NCBI RefSeq assembly: GCF_040499845.1
Contig: NZ_CP159342.1
Location: 6,200,001-6,264,000 of the forward strand
Direction of reading: 5' to 3'
Origin: Micromonospora sp. CCTCC AA 2012012
Lineage (GTDB): Bacteria > Actinomycetota > Actinomycetes > Mycobacteriales > Micromonosporaceae
DNA length: 64,000 nucleotides
The notes under the pieces: generated by a model
The model's database searches: none
The model's input: only the letters and a program-made list of their open reading frames with translations
What the model was told of the DNA's origin: nothing
Shown here: positions 47,001 to 55,578 of the stretch, piece by piece
Position numbering within the stretch: the first letter of the stretch is position 1
Layout of the letters: each line of letters opens with the position of its first letter
Translations under genes and position numbers: made by a program

Positions 47001-49319
47001 GGCAGCGAGGAGGCGGACCAGGAGTGGATCACCCACTCCACCGCCACCATCGACTGGGGCACCGACCCGCTCGTCCGACCGGACGACCCCGAGGTGGTGC
47101 CCGCCCGGTGCACCGAGGAGTGGGACTTCACCCGGGTCGACAACATGTTCCGCCGGATGGGCGTCGGCGGGTACGCCTTCCCGTGGACCCTGGAGGCCAT
47201 GCACCGCAACGACAACGAGCAGTTGGCCCGGCTGACGCTCGAACCCGCGCCGGCCCGGCACAGCGGCAGCTGGGCGCACGTCATCGACGGCGCGCTGACG
47301 ATCAGCGCGGTGCTGGTCACCCCCGAGTTCGCCAAGCACCAGTGGATGTCCTGCTGGATCGACTCGGTGGCCTTCGACGGCGAGCCGCCGGCCCGGATCG
47401 TCGTCCACTCGATCCGCAACCCCAAGTCGCCGGACGACACCGTCGACGTCTGGATCACCGACGAGGACGACGGCCGCCTGGTCAGCGAGGTGCACGGGCT
47501 GCGGTTCTCCGCCATCCACGACGGCGAGGGGCACGTGGCGGCGCCGCGGGAGCTGGTGCACGAGGTGGTCTGGCAGCCGGTCGACGTCGGCTCCCTCGCG
47601 GAGCGGGGCAGCCTGCGGGCGGCCACCGTGATCGGGGCCGGCGAGACGGCGGAGTGGCTCACCGCCACGCTGACCACGGCCGGCGTGACGGCGACCCGGG
47701 TCAGCTCGCCGGAGGACCTGGACGCGGGCGCCCTGGCCGGCCTCGACGCCGTGCTCGTCGCCCCGGCGGCGCACGGCGTGGGCGAGCCGGTGGAGCAGGC
47801 CGCCGAGCGGTGCACCTGGTCGCTGATCCGGTCGATCCAGCGGCTGGTCGACGCCGAGGCCGGCGCGGTGGCGCCGGTGGCGCTGCCCCGGCTCTGGACG
47901 GTCACCTCCGGGGTCCGCGACGCCGGCACCGAGGAGTCGTTGGCGCACGCCCCGCTCTGGGGCACCTCCCGGATCATCGCCGGCGAGCACCCGCAGCTCT
48001 TCGGCGGCGTCATCGACCTCGACGGTCAGGGCAGCGGCGCCGCCCGGCAGGTGGTGGAGGTGCTGCGCCGCCTCGGCGGTGAGGAGGACGTGATCAGCGT
48101 CGGCGAGGACGAGGTGGCGGCGTGCCGCCTCCAGGCCATCGAACGCGCCGCCGACGGCGCCGCGCTCCAGTGCCGGCCGACCGACACGTACCTGATCACC
48201 GGTGGTCTCGGCGCGCTGGGCCGGCTGGTGGCGCGGTGGCTGGCCGACCGGGGCGCCCGGCGGCTGCTGCTGGCGGGCCGACGGGCGCTGCCGCCGCGTA
48301 CCGAGTGGGACGCGGTCACCGACCCGGGGGTGCGCCGCCAGATCGACGGCGTGCTGGAGTTGGAGGCGCTGGGCGTCACCGTACGCCCGATCGCCCTGGA
48401 CATCACCGACGCGGAGCAGGTGGCGCTGGCGCTGGACCCGGCCACCCACGGCCTGCCGCCGGTACGGGGCATCGTGCACGCGGCCGGCGTGGTCCGGGAC
48501 GCCCTGGTGGACAAGGTCGACCGGGAGGGCCTGCTGGAGGCGATGGCGCCGAAGGTCGACGGGGCGATGGTGCTGCACCGGCTCTTCCCGCTCGGCTCGC
48601 TCGACTTCTTCGTCATGTTCTCCTCCTGCGGCCAGTTCGCCCGGCTGACCGGCCAGGCGAGCTACGCGGCGGCGAACTCCTTCGTCGACGCGCTGGCGGC
48701 GCACCGCCACCGCGGCGGTGACCGGGGGACCACCAGCTTCGGCTGGACCTCCTGGCGGGGCGTCGGCATGTCGGAGTCCATCGGCACCACGATGATGGAG
48801 GCCAACAGCCGTGGTCTGGAGGCGGTCTCCGCGGCCGAGGCGTTCCGGTCCTGGGAGTTCGCGGACCGGTTCCAGCTGCCGTACCAGGCGGTGCTGCGGG
48901 TGCTGCCGACGCCGCCGAGCGTCCCCCGGCCGCCCATGCTGCGGCTGCTCACCGCCACCGGTGGCGGCGGCGCGGAGGACGCGGCGCTGGAGGGCTTCAC
49001 CGTCGACTGGTCGGCGCCGAGCGCCGAGCAGGCCGCCACGATGCTCGACGACGTGCGGGACCAGGTGGCCGCCGAGCTCAACCTGGAGCCGCAGCACGTC
49101 GACGTGCGCCGGCCGCTGGTCGAGATCGGCTTCGACTCGATCATGACGGTCGCGCTGCGGGTGCGGCTGTCCCGCCGCTACGGCATCGAGCTGCCGCCGA
49201 ACATCCTGTGGAACAAGCCGACGGTGGTCCGGCTCTCCGGTCACATCCTGGAGGTGCTGCGGCCGGAGGCCCCGGCCGAGCCGTCGGCCGAGCCCGAGCC
49301 GGCCGCCGTGCCGGCCTGA
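44007..49319 (+). CDS. Iterative type I PKS of the MSAS/naphthoate synthase type
   Basis: This is a 1770-residue single-module iterative PKS. KS: Cys180 in DTACAGS, His315 in HGTGT, His355 in KPNIGH. AT: GHGSQ, Ser627 in GHSVGE, and IAFHSPH (His729), the malonyl-type signature. DH/thioester-hydrolase: His932 in [10 protein letters not shown] and Asp1094; the usual HxxxGxxxxP has Asp instead of Gly. KR: GGLGALG (1399-1405), Ser1539/1540, Tyr1553. ACP: Ser1711 in GFDSI. There is no thioesterase or methyltransferase. Length and order match NcsB, AziB, MdpB and ChlB1-type enzymes. Whether it makes a salicylate (tetraketide) or a naphthoate (hexaketide) cannot be decided by inspection. ATG 44007 follows AAAGGAG. 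Confidence 0.9.
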   Translation: MSQDGQDPRSIAVVAMSCRYAPDLDTPERFWEFLVEGRSDVSEMPEKRWQPYQASSPQATSILNRTTRRGSFLRDIEGFDADFFGISPREAEFLDPQQRIILELAWEALERAGIPPLSLRGTDAGVYVAANSNDYGRRLLEDITRTGAWAVNGTTYYGIANRISYALDLRGPSMAVDTACAGSLTALHVACHSLVSGETPVAIVGGVNVMATPTLFVALDAAGATSPDGRSKAFDDAADGYGRGEGAGVLVLKRLVDAQRDGDPVLAVIPGSGVFQDGRSDGMMAPNGSAQAHMLRRAYERAGIAPETVQYVEAHGTGTPVGDREEANALAEVFGGNRPAGDPCLIGSVKPNIGHNEAGSGIAGIIKTVLALQHEELPPSLHGAPTSGFDWDASGLRLIGERTPWPAGGRVRRAGVSSYGVGGSIAHVIIEEAPAGTATPASTDTSTEGPVFYPLSAMSEAGLRAVAGDLAGWLDAHPDVPLSSVRHSLAARRSPLAQRAGIVADSADQLGAGLRALAEGRRDAAVIQGWAAAGQETDPVWVFSGHGSQWAGMGQRLLAAEPVFAEAVDELADVFRAELGWTPREALTAGGPWSGYEVQALTFAVQAGLIRVWESRGLRPGAVIGHSVGEIAAAVAAGCLPVLDAARFACRRAVALRPFAGDGGMALVSRPFTEVADRLGDRTDVVAAIAASPGSTVVSGSRAAVEELAAQWQGEGLDVRTVDTDIAFHSPHVDGASAAVRAAADELTPAAPVVPLYSTALADPRADDPRGGAYWQANLRQPVLFAGAVEAAVADGHRLFLEISSHPVVTHSITETLAHLGVDDGAAFGSLRRDTDESQALATALARLWCHGAAVDWSRQAPGALVPLPTMAWQHRPYWIFPENAEENGHGGGHDPRTHTLLGGRTTVSGAPPRQVWQTYLDMDSRPYPQDHEVVDVEITPAAIILNSFVTAGARDGRIPRLADVGLRTPLAVEPARVVQVVLAENTVRMSTRLASTEGSEEADQEWITHSTATIDWGTDPLVRPDDPEVVPARCTEEWDFTRVDNMFRRMGVGGYAFPWTLEAMHRNDNEQLARLTLEPAPARHSGSWAHVIDGALTISAVLVTPEFAKHQWMSCWIDSVAFDGEPPARIVVHSIRNPKSPDDTVDVWITDEDDGRLVSEVHGLRFSAIHDGEGHVAAPRELVHEVVWQPVDVGSLAERGSLRAATVIGAGETAEWLTATLTTAGVTATRVSSPEDLDAGALAGLDAVLVAPAAHGVGEPVEQAAERCTWSLIRSIQRLVDAEAGAVAPVALPRLWTVTSGVRDAGTEESLAHAPLWGTSRIIAGEHPQLFGGVIDLDGQGSGAARQVVEVLRRLGGEEDVISVGEDEVAACRLQAIERAADGAALQCRPTDTYLITGGLGALGRLVARWLADRGARRLLLAGRRALPPRTEWDAVTDPGVRRQIDGVLELEALGVTVRPIALDITDAEQVALALDPATHGLPPVRGIVHAAGVVRDALVDKVDREGLLEAMAPKVDGAMVLHRLFPLGSLDFFVMFSSCGQFARLTGQASYAAANSFVDALAAHRHRGGDRGTTSFGWTSWRGVGMSESIGTTMMEANSRGLEAVSAAEAFRSWEFADRFQLPYQAVLRVLPTPPSVPRPPMLRLLTATGGGGAEDAALEGFTVDWSAPSAEQAATMLDDVRDQVAAELNLEPQHVDVRRPLVEIGFDSIMTVALRVRLSRRYGIELPPNILWNKPTVVRLSGHILEVLRPEAPAEPSAEPEPAAVPA

Positions 49320-49331
49320 CGTACCGTCCGC

Positions 49332-49366
49332 GAAGCCCCCGCCCGGATCCACCGGGCGGGGGCTTC
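49332..49366 (+). terminator. Terminator after the iterative PKS gene
   Basis: A perfect 15-bp inverted repeat (49332-49346 with 49352-49366) has a 5-nt loop, 12 bp after the PKS stop. Confidence 0.8.
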
Positions 49367-49397
49367 CCCGTGCCCGGGGGCGACGGCCGCGAAGAAG

Positions 49398-49429
49398 GGG
49401 CCCCGCTCACCGGTCGGTGAGCGGGGCCC
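49398..49429 (-). terminator. Terminator after the epoxide hydrolase gene
   Basis: A perfect 15-bp inverted repeat (49398-49412 with 49415-49429) lies 17 bp past the stop of the minus-strand operon. The two strong stems insulate converging transcription units. Confidence 0.75.
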
Positions 49430-49446
49430 GGCGTGCTGCCGCGCGG

Positions 49447-50583
49447 TCAGCGCAGCGTACGGAAGAACGCCCGCACGTCGTCCACCAGCAGCTCCGGCTG
49501 CTCCAGGGCGGCGAAGTGGCCGCCCCGGTCGAACTCGGTCCACCGGGTGATCGCCTTGAGGTCCCGCTCGGCGAAGCGGCGGATCGGCAGGAAGATGTCG
49601 TGCGGGAAGACGGCCACCCCGACCGGTACGGTCACCGGCGGGCCGGACATGCCGGAGGCCAGCGCCCGCACCGCCTCCGCGCCCTCGTAGTAGAACTGGG
49701 CCGAGGAGGTGGCGGTGCCGGTCAGCCAGTACAGCGAGACGATCGTCAGCAGCTCGTCCCGGTCGACCTCGCCGTCGGTCCACTCGTCGAACTTCTCCGC
49801 GATCCAGGCCAGCAGGCCGACCGGGGAGTCGGTGAGCGCGTAGCCCAGCGTCTGCGGCCGGGTCGCCATGATCTTCATGTAGCCGGAGAGGTGCTCGTCG
49901 AAGCGGGTGAGCTGGCCCAGCCGCTGCTGCTCGGTCTCGGTGAGTTCGGCCAGGTCGGCCGGGTCGCCGGACGGGAAGGTCATCAGCATGTTCACGTGTA
50001 CGCCGGCCACCTGCTCCGGGCGCATCGCCCCCAGCGCGAGCGAGATCGGCGAGCCGGCGTCGCCGCCCTGCGCGCCGTACCGCTGGTAGCCGAGGCGCCC
50101 CATCAGCTCGCTCCACGCCGCGGCGATGCGCGGCACGTCCCAGCCGGTGCTGCGCAGCGGCGTGGAGAAGCCGTACCCGGGCAGCGACGGGATCACCAGG
50201 TGGAACGCGTCGGCCGGGTCGCCGCCGTGCCGCCGCGGGTCGCGCAGCTGCTCGGCGATGCCGGCGAACTCGGTGAACGCACCCGGCCAGCCGTGGGTGA
50301 GCAGCAGCGGCAGCGCGTCCGGCTCCGGCGAGGGCAGGTGTACGAAGTGGATGGTCTGGTCGTCGATCTCGGTACGGAACTGGGGCAGCCGGTTCAGGCG
50401 CTGCTCCACCGCCCGCCAGTCGAAGCCGTCGCGCCAGTACTCGGCGAGCCGGCGCAGGTGGTCCAGCGGGACGCCGCGAGCCCGCCCGATGCCGGGCAGC
50501 TCGTCCGACCAGCGGGTGGCCGCCAGCCGGCGGCGCAGGTCGTCGATGTCCGACTGAGGGATGTCGATGGTGAACGCTTGCAT
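49447..50583 (-). CDS. Epoxide hydrolase, enediyne-cluster (SgcF/NcsF/KedF) type
   Basis: A 378-residue alpha/beta-hydrolase-fold epoxide hydrolase with an N-terminal EHN lid region (about 3-110). The oxyanion motif is HGWPG (97-101), the nucleophile Asp175 in QGGDAGS, the cap tyrosines YYEG (298-301) and the catalytic His356 in RGGHFAAL. ATG 50583 follows AGGAGG; open codons upstream look non-coding. Enzymes of this length and architecture occur in 9-membered enediyne clusters, where they open an epoxide to a vicinal diol for later acylation. It is the last gene of a minus-strand operon. Confidence 0.9.
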   Translation of the reverse strand: MQAFTIDIPQSDIDDLRRRLAATRWSDELPGIGRARGVPLDHLRRLAEYWRDGFDWRAVEQRLNRLPQFRTEIDDQTIHFVHLPSPEPDALPLLLTHGWPGAFTEFAGIAEQLRDPRRHGGDPADAFHLVIPSLPGYGFSTPLRSTGWDVPRIAAAWSELMGRLGYQRYGAQGGDAGSPISLALGAMRPEQVAGVHVNMLMTFPSGDPADLAELTETEQQRLGQLTRFDEHLSGYMKIMATRPQTLGYALTDSPVGLLAWIAEKFDEWTDGEVDRDELLTIVSLYWLTGTATSSAQFYYEGAEAVRALASGMSGPPVTVPVGVAVFPHDIFLPIRRFAERDLKAITRWTEFDRGGHFAALEQPELLVDDVRAFFRTLR

Positions 50584-50695
50584 CGGTCCTCCTTCTCCGG
50601 GGGTGCTACGACTTCTCCGGGGTGCTACGGGACAGGGCCGCCGGATGACCGGGCGGCCCTGGACTTCGCCGTCTGCGGCGCGACGCGGGGGTGGT

Positions 50696-51766
50696 TCAGA
50701 TGTCCCTGCTGCGTTGCAGCTCGACCGCCTGATAGAGCGCCTTGATGTTGCTGCTGCCGAAGGTGCGGGCACCGACGCGCTCGATGATCTCGTTGAAGTA
50801 GGTGCCGCGCGGGTGCACCGAGCGCGCGAAGATCTGATAGAGCTGGCCGTGGTGGTCCTCGTCGACCAGCACGTTGAGCTTGCGCAGGTCGGCGATCGAG
50901 TGCTTGACCAGCACCAGGCGCTCCTCGACCAGCTGGAAGTAGGTGTCCGGGGTGGTCAGGAACTCCTGGTTGCGGGCCTCCAGCGTCGAGACGGCGTCCA
51001 CGATGTCGTCGGTGCTGAACGCCATGTGCTGCACGCCGGCGCCGCCGTGCCGCTCCAGGAACTGGTTGATCTGGCCCGGGTCGTGGCGCGGGTCGGGCTC
51101 CAGCATCGTCAGGGTGACCTTGCCGGACCGGCTCTGCACCACCTTGGAGTTCATCGCCTGGGTGCCCACCACGATGTGCTCCGTGAAGATCATGTCGAAG
51201 CCGAACACCCGCTCGTAGAACTCCACCGTCGAGTCCAGCTCGCCGGCCGGCAGGCAGACCGCGAAGTGGTCGATCTCGTGCAGCCGTGGGGCGTCCCGGT
51301 CCCGGGTCGGCGCGACCGGGAGCAGGCCGGGCAGCACCTCGTCGTCGCCGCCGGGCACCCGCTCGACCAGGGTGTGCGCCACGTCGCCGAAGCCGAGCAC
51401 CGTCGCGGTGGTGACGCCGTCGCGCTGTTGCAGCGGCCGGAGCAGCTCGGCGCCGCGCGACAGCGCCGCGTCCAGGGCGGCGGCGGCGTCGTTGACCCGC
51501 AGCGCGATGTCGGCGACACCGTCGCCGTGCCGCTGCACGTACCGGCTGCCGATCCCGTCCGCCGGCGTCGGCTGCGTGACCAGCAGCCGGATGCGCTCGC
51601 GGCCGATGCCCAGGGCGGGCGAGGGCGCTCCCGGTGCCGAGCGGGCGAACGTCGGGAGCCCGTAGCCCCCTTCGAGCCAGTCGACGGCGGCCCGCAGGTC
51701 GCCGGTGCAGTACTGCACATGGTCGACGGAGAGGTCGTCGAACGGGTGCGCGGAGAGATTGCTCAT
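50696..51766 (-). CDS. 4-hydroxymandelate synthase-like dioxygenase (HPPD superfamily)
   Basis: A 356-residue non-heme Fe(II) enzyme made of two VOC repeats. The iron ligands read as His167 (EIDHFAV), His247 (VQHMAF) and Glu326 (YFNEIIER). The spacing of 80 and 79 residues equals that of 4-hydroxymandelate synthase (His161/His241/Glu320 in the Amycolatopsis enzyme) rather than HPPD (His187/His270/Glu349 in S. avermitilis). Ser207 also aligns with HmaS Ser201, and the C-terminal ARTFGSSNIKALYQAVE looks HmaS-like. It would convert 4-hydroxyphenylpyruvate to 4-hydroxymandelate. ATG 51766 follows GGGAG. HPPD activity cannot be excluded. Confidence 0.75.
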   Translation of the reverse strand: MSNLSAHPFDDLSVDHVQYCTGDLRAAVDWLEGGYGLPTFARSAPGAPSPALGIGRERIRLLVTQPTPADGIGSRYVQRHGDGVADIALRVNDAAAALDAALSRGAELLRPLQQRDGVTTATVLGFGDVAHTLVERVPGGDDEVLPGLLPVAPTRDRDAPRLHEIDHFAVCLPAGELDSTVEFYERVFGFDMIFTEHIVVGTQAMNSKVVQSRSGKVTLTMLEPDPRHDPGQINQFLERHGGAGVQHMAFSTDDIVDAVSTLEARNQEFLTTPDTYFQLVEERLVLVKHSIADLRKLNVLVDEDHHGQLYQIFARSVHPRGTYFNEIIERVGARTFGSSNIKALYQAVELQRSRDI

Positions 51767-51959
51767 GATGACTCCCGGTGGGGCAACGGAGGGGTCGCGG
51801 CGCGGTCGTCCGGGCGGATCGGGAACGCGGGTGGCGAGTTGCCGGGCCGGGCCGGCCGTCGAGGGCCGGGAGGGCACCGGTGAACACGATCAGCGTCGCA
51901 CCGGGGCCGTGGGGCGGGCATCTCTGAGCGTGCCGTGCGCTCCCGCCCCCGGCCGGGAG

Positions 51960-53258
51960 CTAGGCGGGGACCGCGGTGACCGGCCCGGCGAGCGCGCCGT
52001 AGCCGGTCGCACCGGTCCAGCTGCCGACGGTCAGGTGGGCGTTGAACGGCTCCCCGTCGTCCCGGCGCATCGCCGGGCGGGCGTGCGCGAGGTGCGCCAG
52101 CACGTCGTCGTACTGCACTGTGCTGCCGGCCCGGGCCGTCCGCACCAGCATGTCCTCGTCCTCGCCGCCCCAGCCCAGGTAACGCTCGTCCAGCCCACCG
52201 ACCTCGTCGAAGACGGAGCGTCGCAGCCACAGGCACGCCCCCGGGACGTCGCGCAGCAGCAGGCCCCGGGCCAGCCCGAGCGGGGCCTCCGGGCGGCCCA
52301 CCCGGCAGCGTTGCGCGATCACCGCGTCGCTGGCGGGTACGTCCAAAGAGAGCATCTCGGTGTGCGGCAGGTGCGCGGCGTGCGACCGGTCCGCGAAGCG
52401 CGCCAGGTTACGGCGCAGGAAGTCCCGGTCGGCGAGGATGTCGGCGTCCAGCAGGCAGAGGACGGGCGCGTTCCCGGGCGTGTGCCGGACGCCCACGTTC
52501 ACCGTCCACGACTTGTTGAACGGCCCCTGGGCGGACGCGTGGACGTAGTGGTCGACCAGCGGGCGGAGCACCTGCTCCCAGCGCGGCTCGGTGTCGAACT
52601 CGGCGACGGTCACCCGGTAGCGGGAGGCCGGCAGGGTCTGGTCGCGCAACGCCAGCAGGCAGGCCAGCACGTTGCGCAGCCGCCCGGTGCCGCCCCGGTC
52701 CATCAGCGGTACGACGACCAGCAGCTCCGGCTCCCCGCCGACGCTCCGGGGCGGGACCTGACGGGTCTGCTCGCGCAGACCGGCCACCGTCACCGGGGCG
52801 GGTGCGGGGACGTACTGCGGGCCGCGCAGGTAGTCGATGTAGACGTTCCCGTCGGCCTCCCGGACGGCGTCCGCCGCGGCCCGGGCGGCCTCCGGCCGGG
52901 TCGCGGTCAGCCGGGTCAGCATCCGCTGGACCCGCAGCTCGGCGCGGATGTCGTCGGGTCGGTCGAAGAGTTCGCGCACGGCGGCGCGGGCGGCCGGCTC
53001 GCCCTCGGTCAGGTCGGTCAGCGTGTCCAGCACCCGCCGGTAGTACGGCTCGCTGTGCAGCCAGTAGTCCAGCGCGACGATCCGGACGGCGGGATCGTGG
53101 GCGAGCACCGCGTAGCTGGTGAGCCGGTCCGCCAGCACGGAACCCTCCGGCCGGTAGACCGACTGGGCGGCGCGGTCGACCCGGGTCGGGCGCACGTTCA
53201 TCGGGTTCTCGGTGCGCAGCACGCACATGGGCGTGCAGGCACAGGGACGAGGTTGCAC
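51960..53258 (-). CDS. GT2-like glycosyltransferase (GalNAc/Gal-transferase-like)
   Basis: The protein has 432 residues. The N-terminal about 150 residues are helical without a recognised family. A GT-A glycosyltransferase domain follows: LVVVPLMDRGG, the DxD-type metal motif LCLLDADIL, and the C-terminal LDERYLGWGGEDEDML typical of Glyco_transf_7C/polypeptide-GalNAc-transferase-like enzymes. GTG 53258 has GGAGG upstream. Natural-product sugar transferases are usually GT1/GT-B, so this type is unexpected in such a cluster. It lies between a hydrolase gene and the HmaS-like gene in the same operon. Confidence 0.8.
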   Translation of the reverse strand: MQPRPCACTPMCVLRTENPMNVRPTRVDRAAQSVYRPEGSVLADRLTSYAVLAHDPAVRIVALDYWLHSEPYYRRVLDTLTDLTEGEPAARAAVRELFDRPDDIRAELRVQRMLTRLTATRPEAARAAADAVREADGNVYIDYLRGPQYVPAPAPVTVAGLREQTRQVPPRSVGGEPELLVVVPLMDRGGTGRLRNVLACLLALRDQTLPASRYRVTVAEFDTEPRWEQVLRPLVDHYVHASAQGPFNKSWTVNVGVRHTPGNAPVLCLLDADILADRDFLRRNLARFADRSHAAHLPHTEMLSLDVPASDAVIAQRCRVGRPEAPLGLARGLLLRDVPGACLWLRRSVFDEVGGLDERYLGWGGEDEDMLVRTARAGSTVQYDDVLAHLAHARPAMRRDDGEPFNAHLTVGSWTGATGYGALAGPVTAVPA

Positions 53259-53282
53259 GGGTCCTCCGGGAGGTTCGGGCGG

Positions 53283-54152
53283 TTACGGTTGCGTGGTGAC
53301 CGGGGCGCTGAGCGTCAGCACCACGCTGGCCAGCACGAGCCAGTCGGCGCCGAGCAGGTCGTGACCGGTCTGCGGCAGCCTGAGCAGGGTGGCACCCGGT
53401 ATCTCCGCACTCAGCGCGTGGCCGTGCGCGGGCGGGAAGAGCGGGTCCGCGTCGCCGTGCACCACGAGGGTCGGGGCGGTGATCCGGGGCAGCAGCGGGC
53501 GCCAGGGCGGCCCGTGCTGGATCAGCCCGTGATTGGTCATCGCGGTCCGCAGGTCCCCGCCGTGCGTCACCGCGGCCGTCGCCGTCCGCCGCGCCGACGA
53601 CTCGTCGAAGGGGCGGGCGTGGCCGGCCCGGATCCGGGCCAGGTCGACGAGGTGCTGCACGACGGACTCCGGCCGGTCCCAGTCGGGCGGGTCGACGTCG
53701 TCCAGGTCGCAGAGCGTCCGCAGGGACGGCTGCGGCAGGTCGGCGGTGGCGTGGCCGAGGGCCGCCGGGCTGCTCGACACGAGGGTCAGCGACAGCACCC
53801 GGTCCGGGTGGGCGAGCGCGACCGCCTGGGCGAGCTGGCCGCCGAGCGAGATGCCGACCAGGTGCGCGGCCGGCAGGTCCAGGGCGTCGAGCAGGCCGAC
53901 CACGTCGGCGGCGAGCGTGGGGGCGTCGTAGCCGGGCGCGCCGGGCGGGTAGGAGACCGACCGGCCGAGATCGCGGTGGTCGTAGCGGACGACGAAGCGG
54001 CCGGCCGTGGCCAGCCGGGTGCAGAAGTCGTCGGGCCAGGAGACCATCGGCGCGGCGGCGCCGGCGATCAGCAGCACCGGGGGATCGGCCGGGTCGCCGA
54101 AGCGTTCGGTCGCCAGCAGCACGCCGTTGGCGCTGATCAACTCAACCGGCAT
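53283..54152 (-). CDS. Alpha/beta hydrolase
   Basis: A 289-residue alpha/beta-hydrolase-fold protein with nucleophile elbow GISLGGQ, acid region VVHGDADPLFPP and catalytic His in PQTGHDLL. It resembles esterase/thioesterase-type proteins (PNPOx/3-oxoadipate-lactonase-like group). The ATG overlaps the 3' end of the upstream GT4-like gene by 11 nt. A role in releasing or editing a thioester, or as a lactonase, is possible; the sequence does not decide it. Confidence 0.8.
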   Translation of the reverse strand: MPVELISANGVLLATERFGDPADPPVLLIAGAAAPMVSWPDDFCTRLATAGRFVVRYDHRDLGRSVSYPPGAPGYDAPTLAADVVGLLDALDLPAAHLVGISLGGQLAQAVALAHPDRVLSLTLVSSSPAALGHATADLPQPSLRTLCDLDDVDPPDWDRPESVVQHLVDLARIRAGHARPFDESSARRTATAAVTHGGDLRTAMTNHGLIQHGPPWRPLLPRITAPTLVVHGDADPLFPPAHGHALSAEIPGATLLRLPQTGHDLLGADWLVLASVVLTLSAPVTTQP

Positions 54153-55179
54153 ACTGCGACACCCCCGTGACGGGCGCCGTCACCACGGCGCGGACCAGCT
54201 CGTCGTACGCGTCCTGTTCCAGTTGCGGGGCGTGCGCCTCCCAGGCGTACGCCCGGGCCTGCACGCCCAGTCGGGTCCGCAGCCGCGGCTCGGTGAGCAA
54301 CCGCCCGGCCTGCTCGCGGAACCCGGCCGGATCGGTGAAGAGCAGGCCGGTGTCGTCGTGCCGGACCAGGCAGGTGTTGCCGGGCACGTCCCGCGCGATC
54401 ACCGGGGTGCCCAGCCACATCGCCTCCAGCACGGCGTTCGGCATGCACTCGCTCTGCGAGGTGTTCAGCACCGCCGTCGCCTCCAGCATCGCCGCGTGCA
54501 GCCGGGGGCGGGACAGCAGTCCGGCGTACCGGACCCCCGGGCCCCGGGCACAGCGACGGCGCACGATGCCGGTGAACATCTCGTCGTACTCCATCCCGGT
54601 GACGACCAGGTGCACCCGGGGGTCCTCGCGGTGCCAGCGCTGCACCTCGTCGATCAGCAGCAGCGGATCCTTGACCGGGCGCAGCCCGGCCGGCAGCAGC
54701 AGCAGGACGCCGTCGTCGCCGATCCCCAGCTCGGCGCGGAGCGAGTAGGACAGGTCGGGTTCGCCGGTGACCGACTGCGGGATCAGGCGCATCCGGTCGG
54801 CGGCCTCCGGCCAGAGCCGCCGGCCCTGGTCCAGGAAGTCCGGGGTGAAGGCGACCAGTCCGGCGGCCCGCCGTACCGCACGGGTCATCACCGCCAGCGC
54901 CTCCGGGTCGTACGCGAACTCGTTGAGGTCGGTGCCGCCGAACATGATCACCGAGGGCACCCGGACGTCCTGGAAGAGCCGTCCGGACAGGTAGGCGTGC
55001 GAGCCGACGAGCAGTTCGGCGCCGTACCGGTCGGCCGTCGTCGCCAGCTCGGCGGCGTCGTGCGGCGCGGGTACGACGGTGACCGCGTGCCCCGCGGCGC
55101 GGAGCTGGCCGGCGACGCGGCTCATGGTGGTGTGGCCGCCGCTGCCGGGCGGACTGTGCACGACCGCGACGATTCTCAC
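54142..55179 (-). CDS. GT4-like glycosyltransferase
   Basis: A 345-residue GT-B glycosyltransferase of family 4. The N-terminus MRIVAVVHSPPGSGGHTTM carries the acceptor-domain Gly loop. The C-terminal nucleotide-sugar domain has GLRPVKDPLLL and the E-x7-E motif SECMPNAVLEAMWLGTPVI. GTG 55179 is ten bases from GAGAAGG; a GTG three codons earlier would be only one base from it. It is the first gene of the minus-strand operon and divergent from the MbtH gene. No NDP-sugar biosynthesis genes are visible, so the donor sugar is unknown. Confidence 0.82.
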   Translation of the reverse strand: MRIVAVVHSPPGSGGHTTMSRVAGQLRAAGHAVTVVPAPHDAAELATTADRYGAELLVGSHAYLSGRLFQDVRVPSVIMFGGTDLNEFAYDPEALAVMTRAVRRAAGLVAFTPDFLDQGRRLWPEAADRMRLIPQSVTGEPDLSYSLRAELGIGDDGVLLLLPAGLRPVKDPLLLIDEVQRWHREDPRVHLVVTGMEYDEMFTGIVRRRCARGPGVRYAGLLSRPRLHAAMLEATAVLNTSQSECMPNAVLEAMWLGTPVIARDVPGNTCLVRHDDTGLLFTDPAGFREQAGRLLTEPRLRTRLGVQARAYAWEAHAPQLEQDAYDELVRAVVTAPVTGVSQYAG

Positions 55180-55243
55180 GACGGTCACCCTTCTCGGGAC
55201 AGGACGACGTGCGAGCAGAAGCGTAAAAATGTTGCGCCGATGT

Positions 55244-55259
55244 CACGTCTCTTGACGTG
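55244..55259. promoter_or_regulatory. Candidate operator in the divergent GT4/MbtH promoter region
   Basis: The perfect inverted repeat CACGTC-tctt-GACGTG stands in the middle of the 180-bp region between divergent biosynthetic operons. An AT-rich stretch (GCGTAAAAATG) next to it could hold the minus-strand -10 element. It may be the binding site of a cluster regulator not encoded in the window. Confidence 0.45.
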
Positions 55260-55359
55260 CGCTCTCGTCTCGGCACTTCCGGAGATGCGGCCCGGTCACC
55301 CGCACTGCGAAGGTGGCCAGAGCCCATGTCCGCGGCTTCCCCGAGACGAGAGGACCGCC

Positions 55360-55578
55360 ATGCGCAACCCCTTCGACGATCCGGATGCCGCCTTCCTGGT
55401 CCTGGTGAACGCGCAGGACCAGCACTCGTTGTGGCCGGCGTTCGCCGAGGCGCCCGCCGGCTGGGCGGTCGCGCACGGACCGGCCGGTCGCGAGTCCTGC
55501 ACGGAGTACGTCGACAGCCACTGGACCGACCTGCGGCCGGCCGCCCTGCGCGGCCCGGAGAAGGTGAGCCCGCGATGA
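55360..55578 (+). CDS. MbtH-like protein
   Basis: A 72-residue member of the MbtH family, small chaperones that activate NRPS adenylation domains. Signature residues are present: NPFDDP, NAQDQHSLWPAF, PAGW and YVDSHWTDLRP. The ATG follows GAGAGGA, and the TGA overlaps the ATG of the condensation-enzyme gene (ATGA), so the two are translationally coupled. No adenylation domain of the MbtH-dependent kind is in the window; the client should lie beyond the right edge. Confidence 0.92.
   Translation: MRNPFDDPDAAFLVLVNAQDQHSLWPAFAEAPAGWAVAHGPAGRESCTEYVDSHWTDLRPAALRGPEKVSPR

Noticed and set aside
43917..49352. A very long open frame on the minus strand across the whole PKS gene
   Set aside because: It is a shadow of high-GC coding on the opposite strand: composition is Arg/Gly/Ala/Pro/His-rich with no family motifs, while the plus strand has intact PKS domains.
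50696..51766. Ordinary HPPD for tyrosine degradation
   Set aside because: Ligand spacing and the C-terminal segment fit HmaS better, and there is no homogentisate dioxygenase or fumarylacetoacetase nearby; HPPD activity is still not fully excluded.
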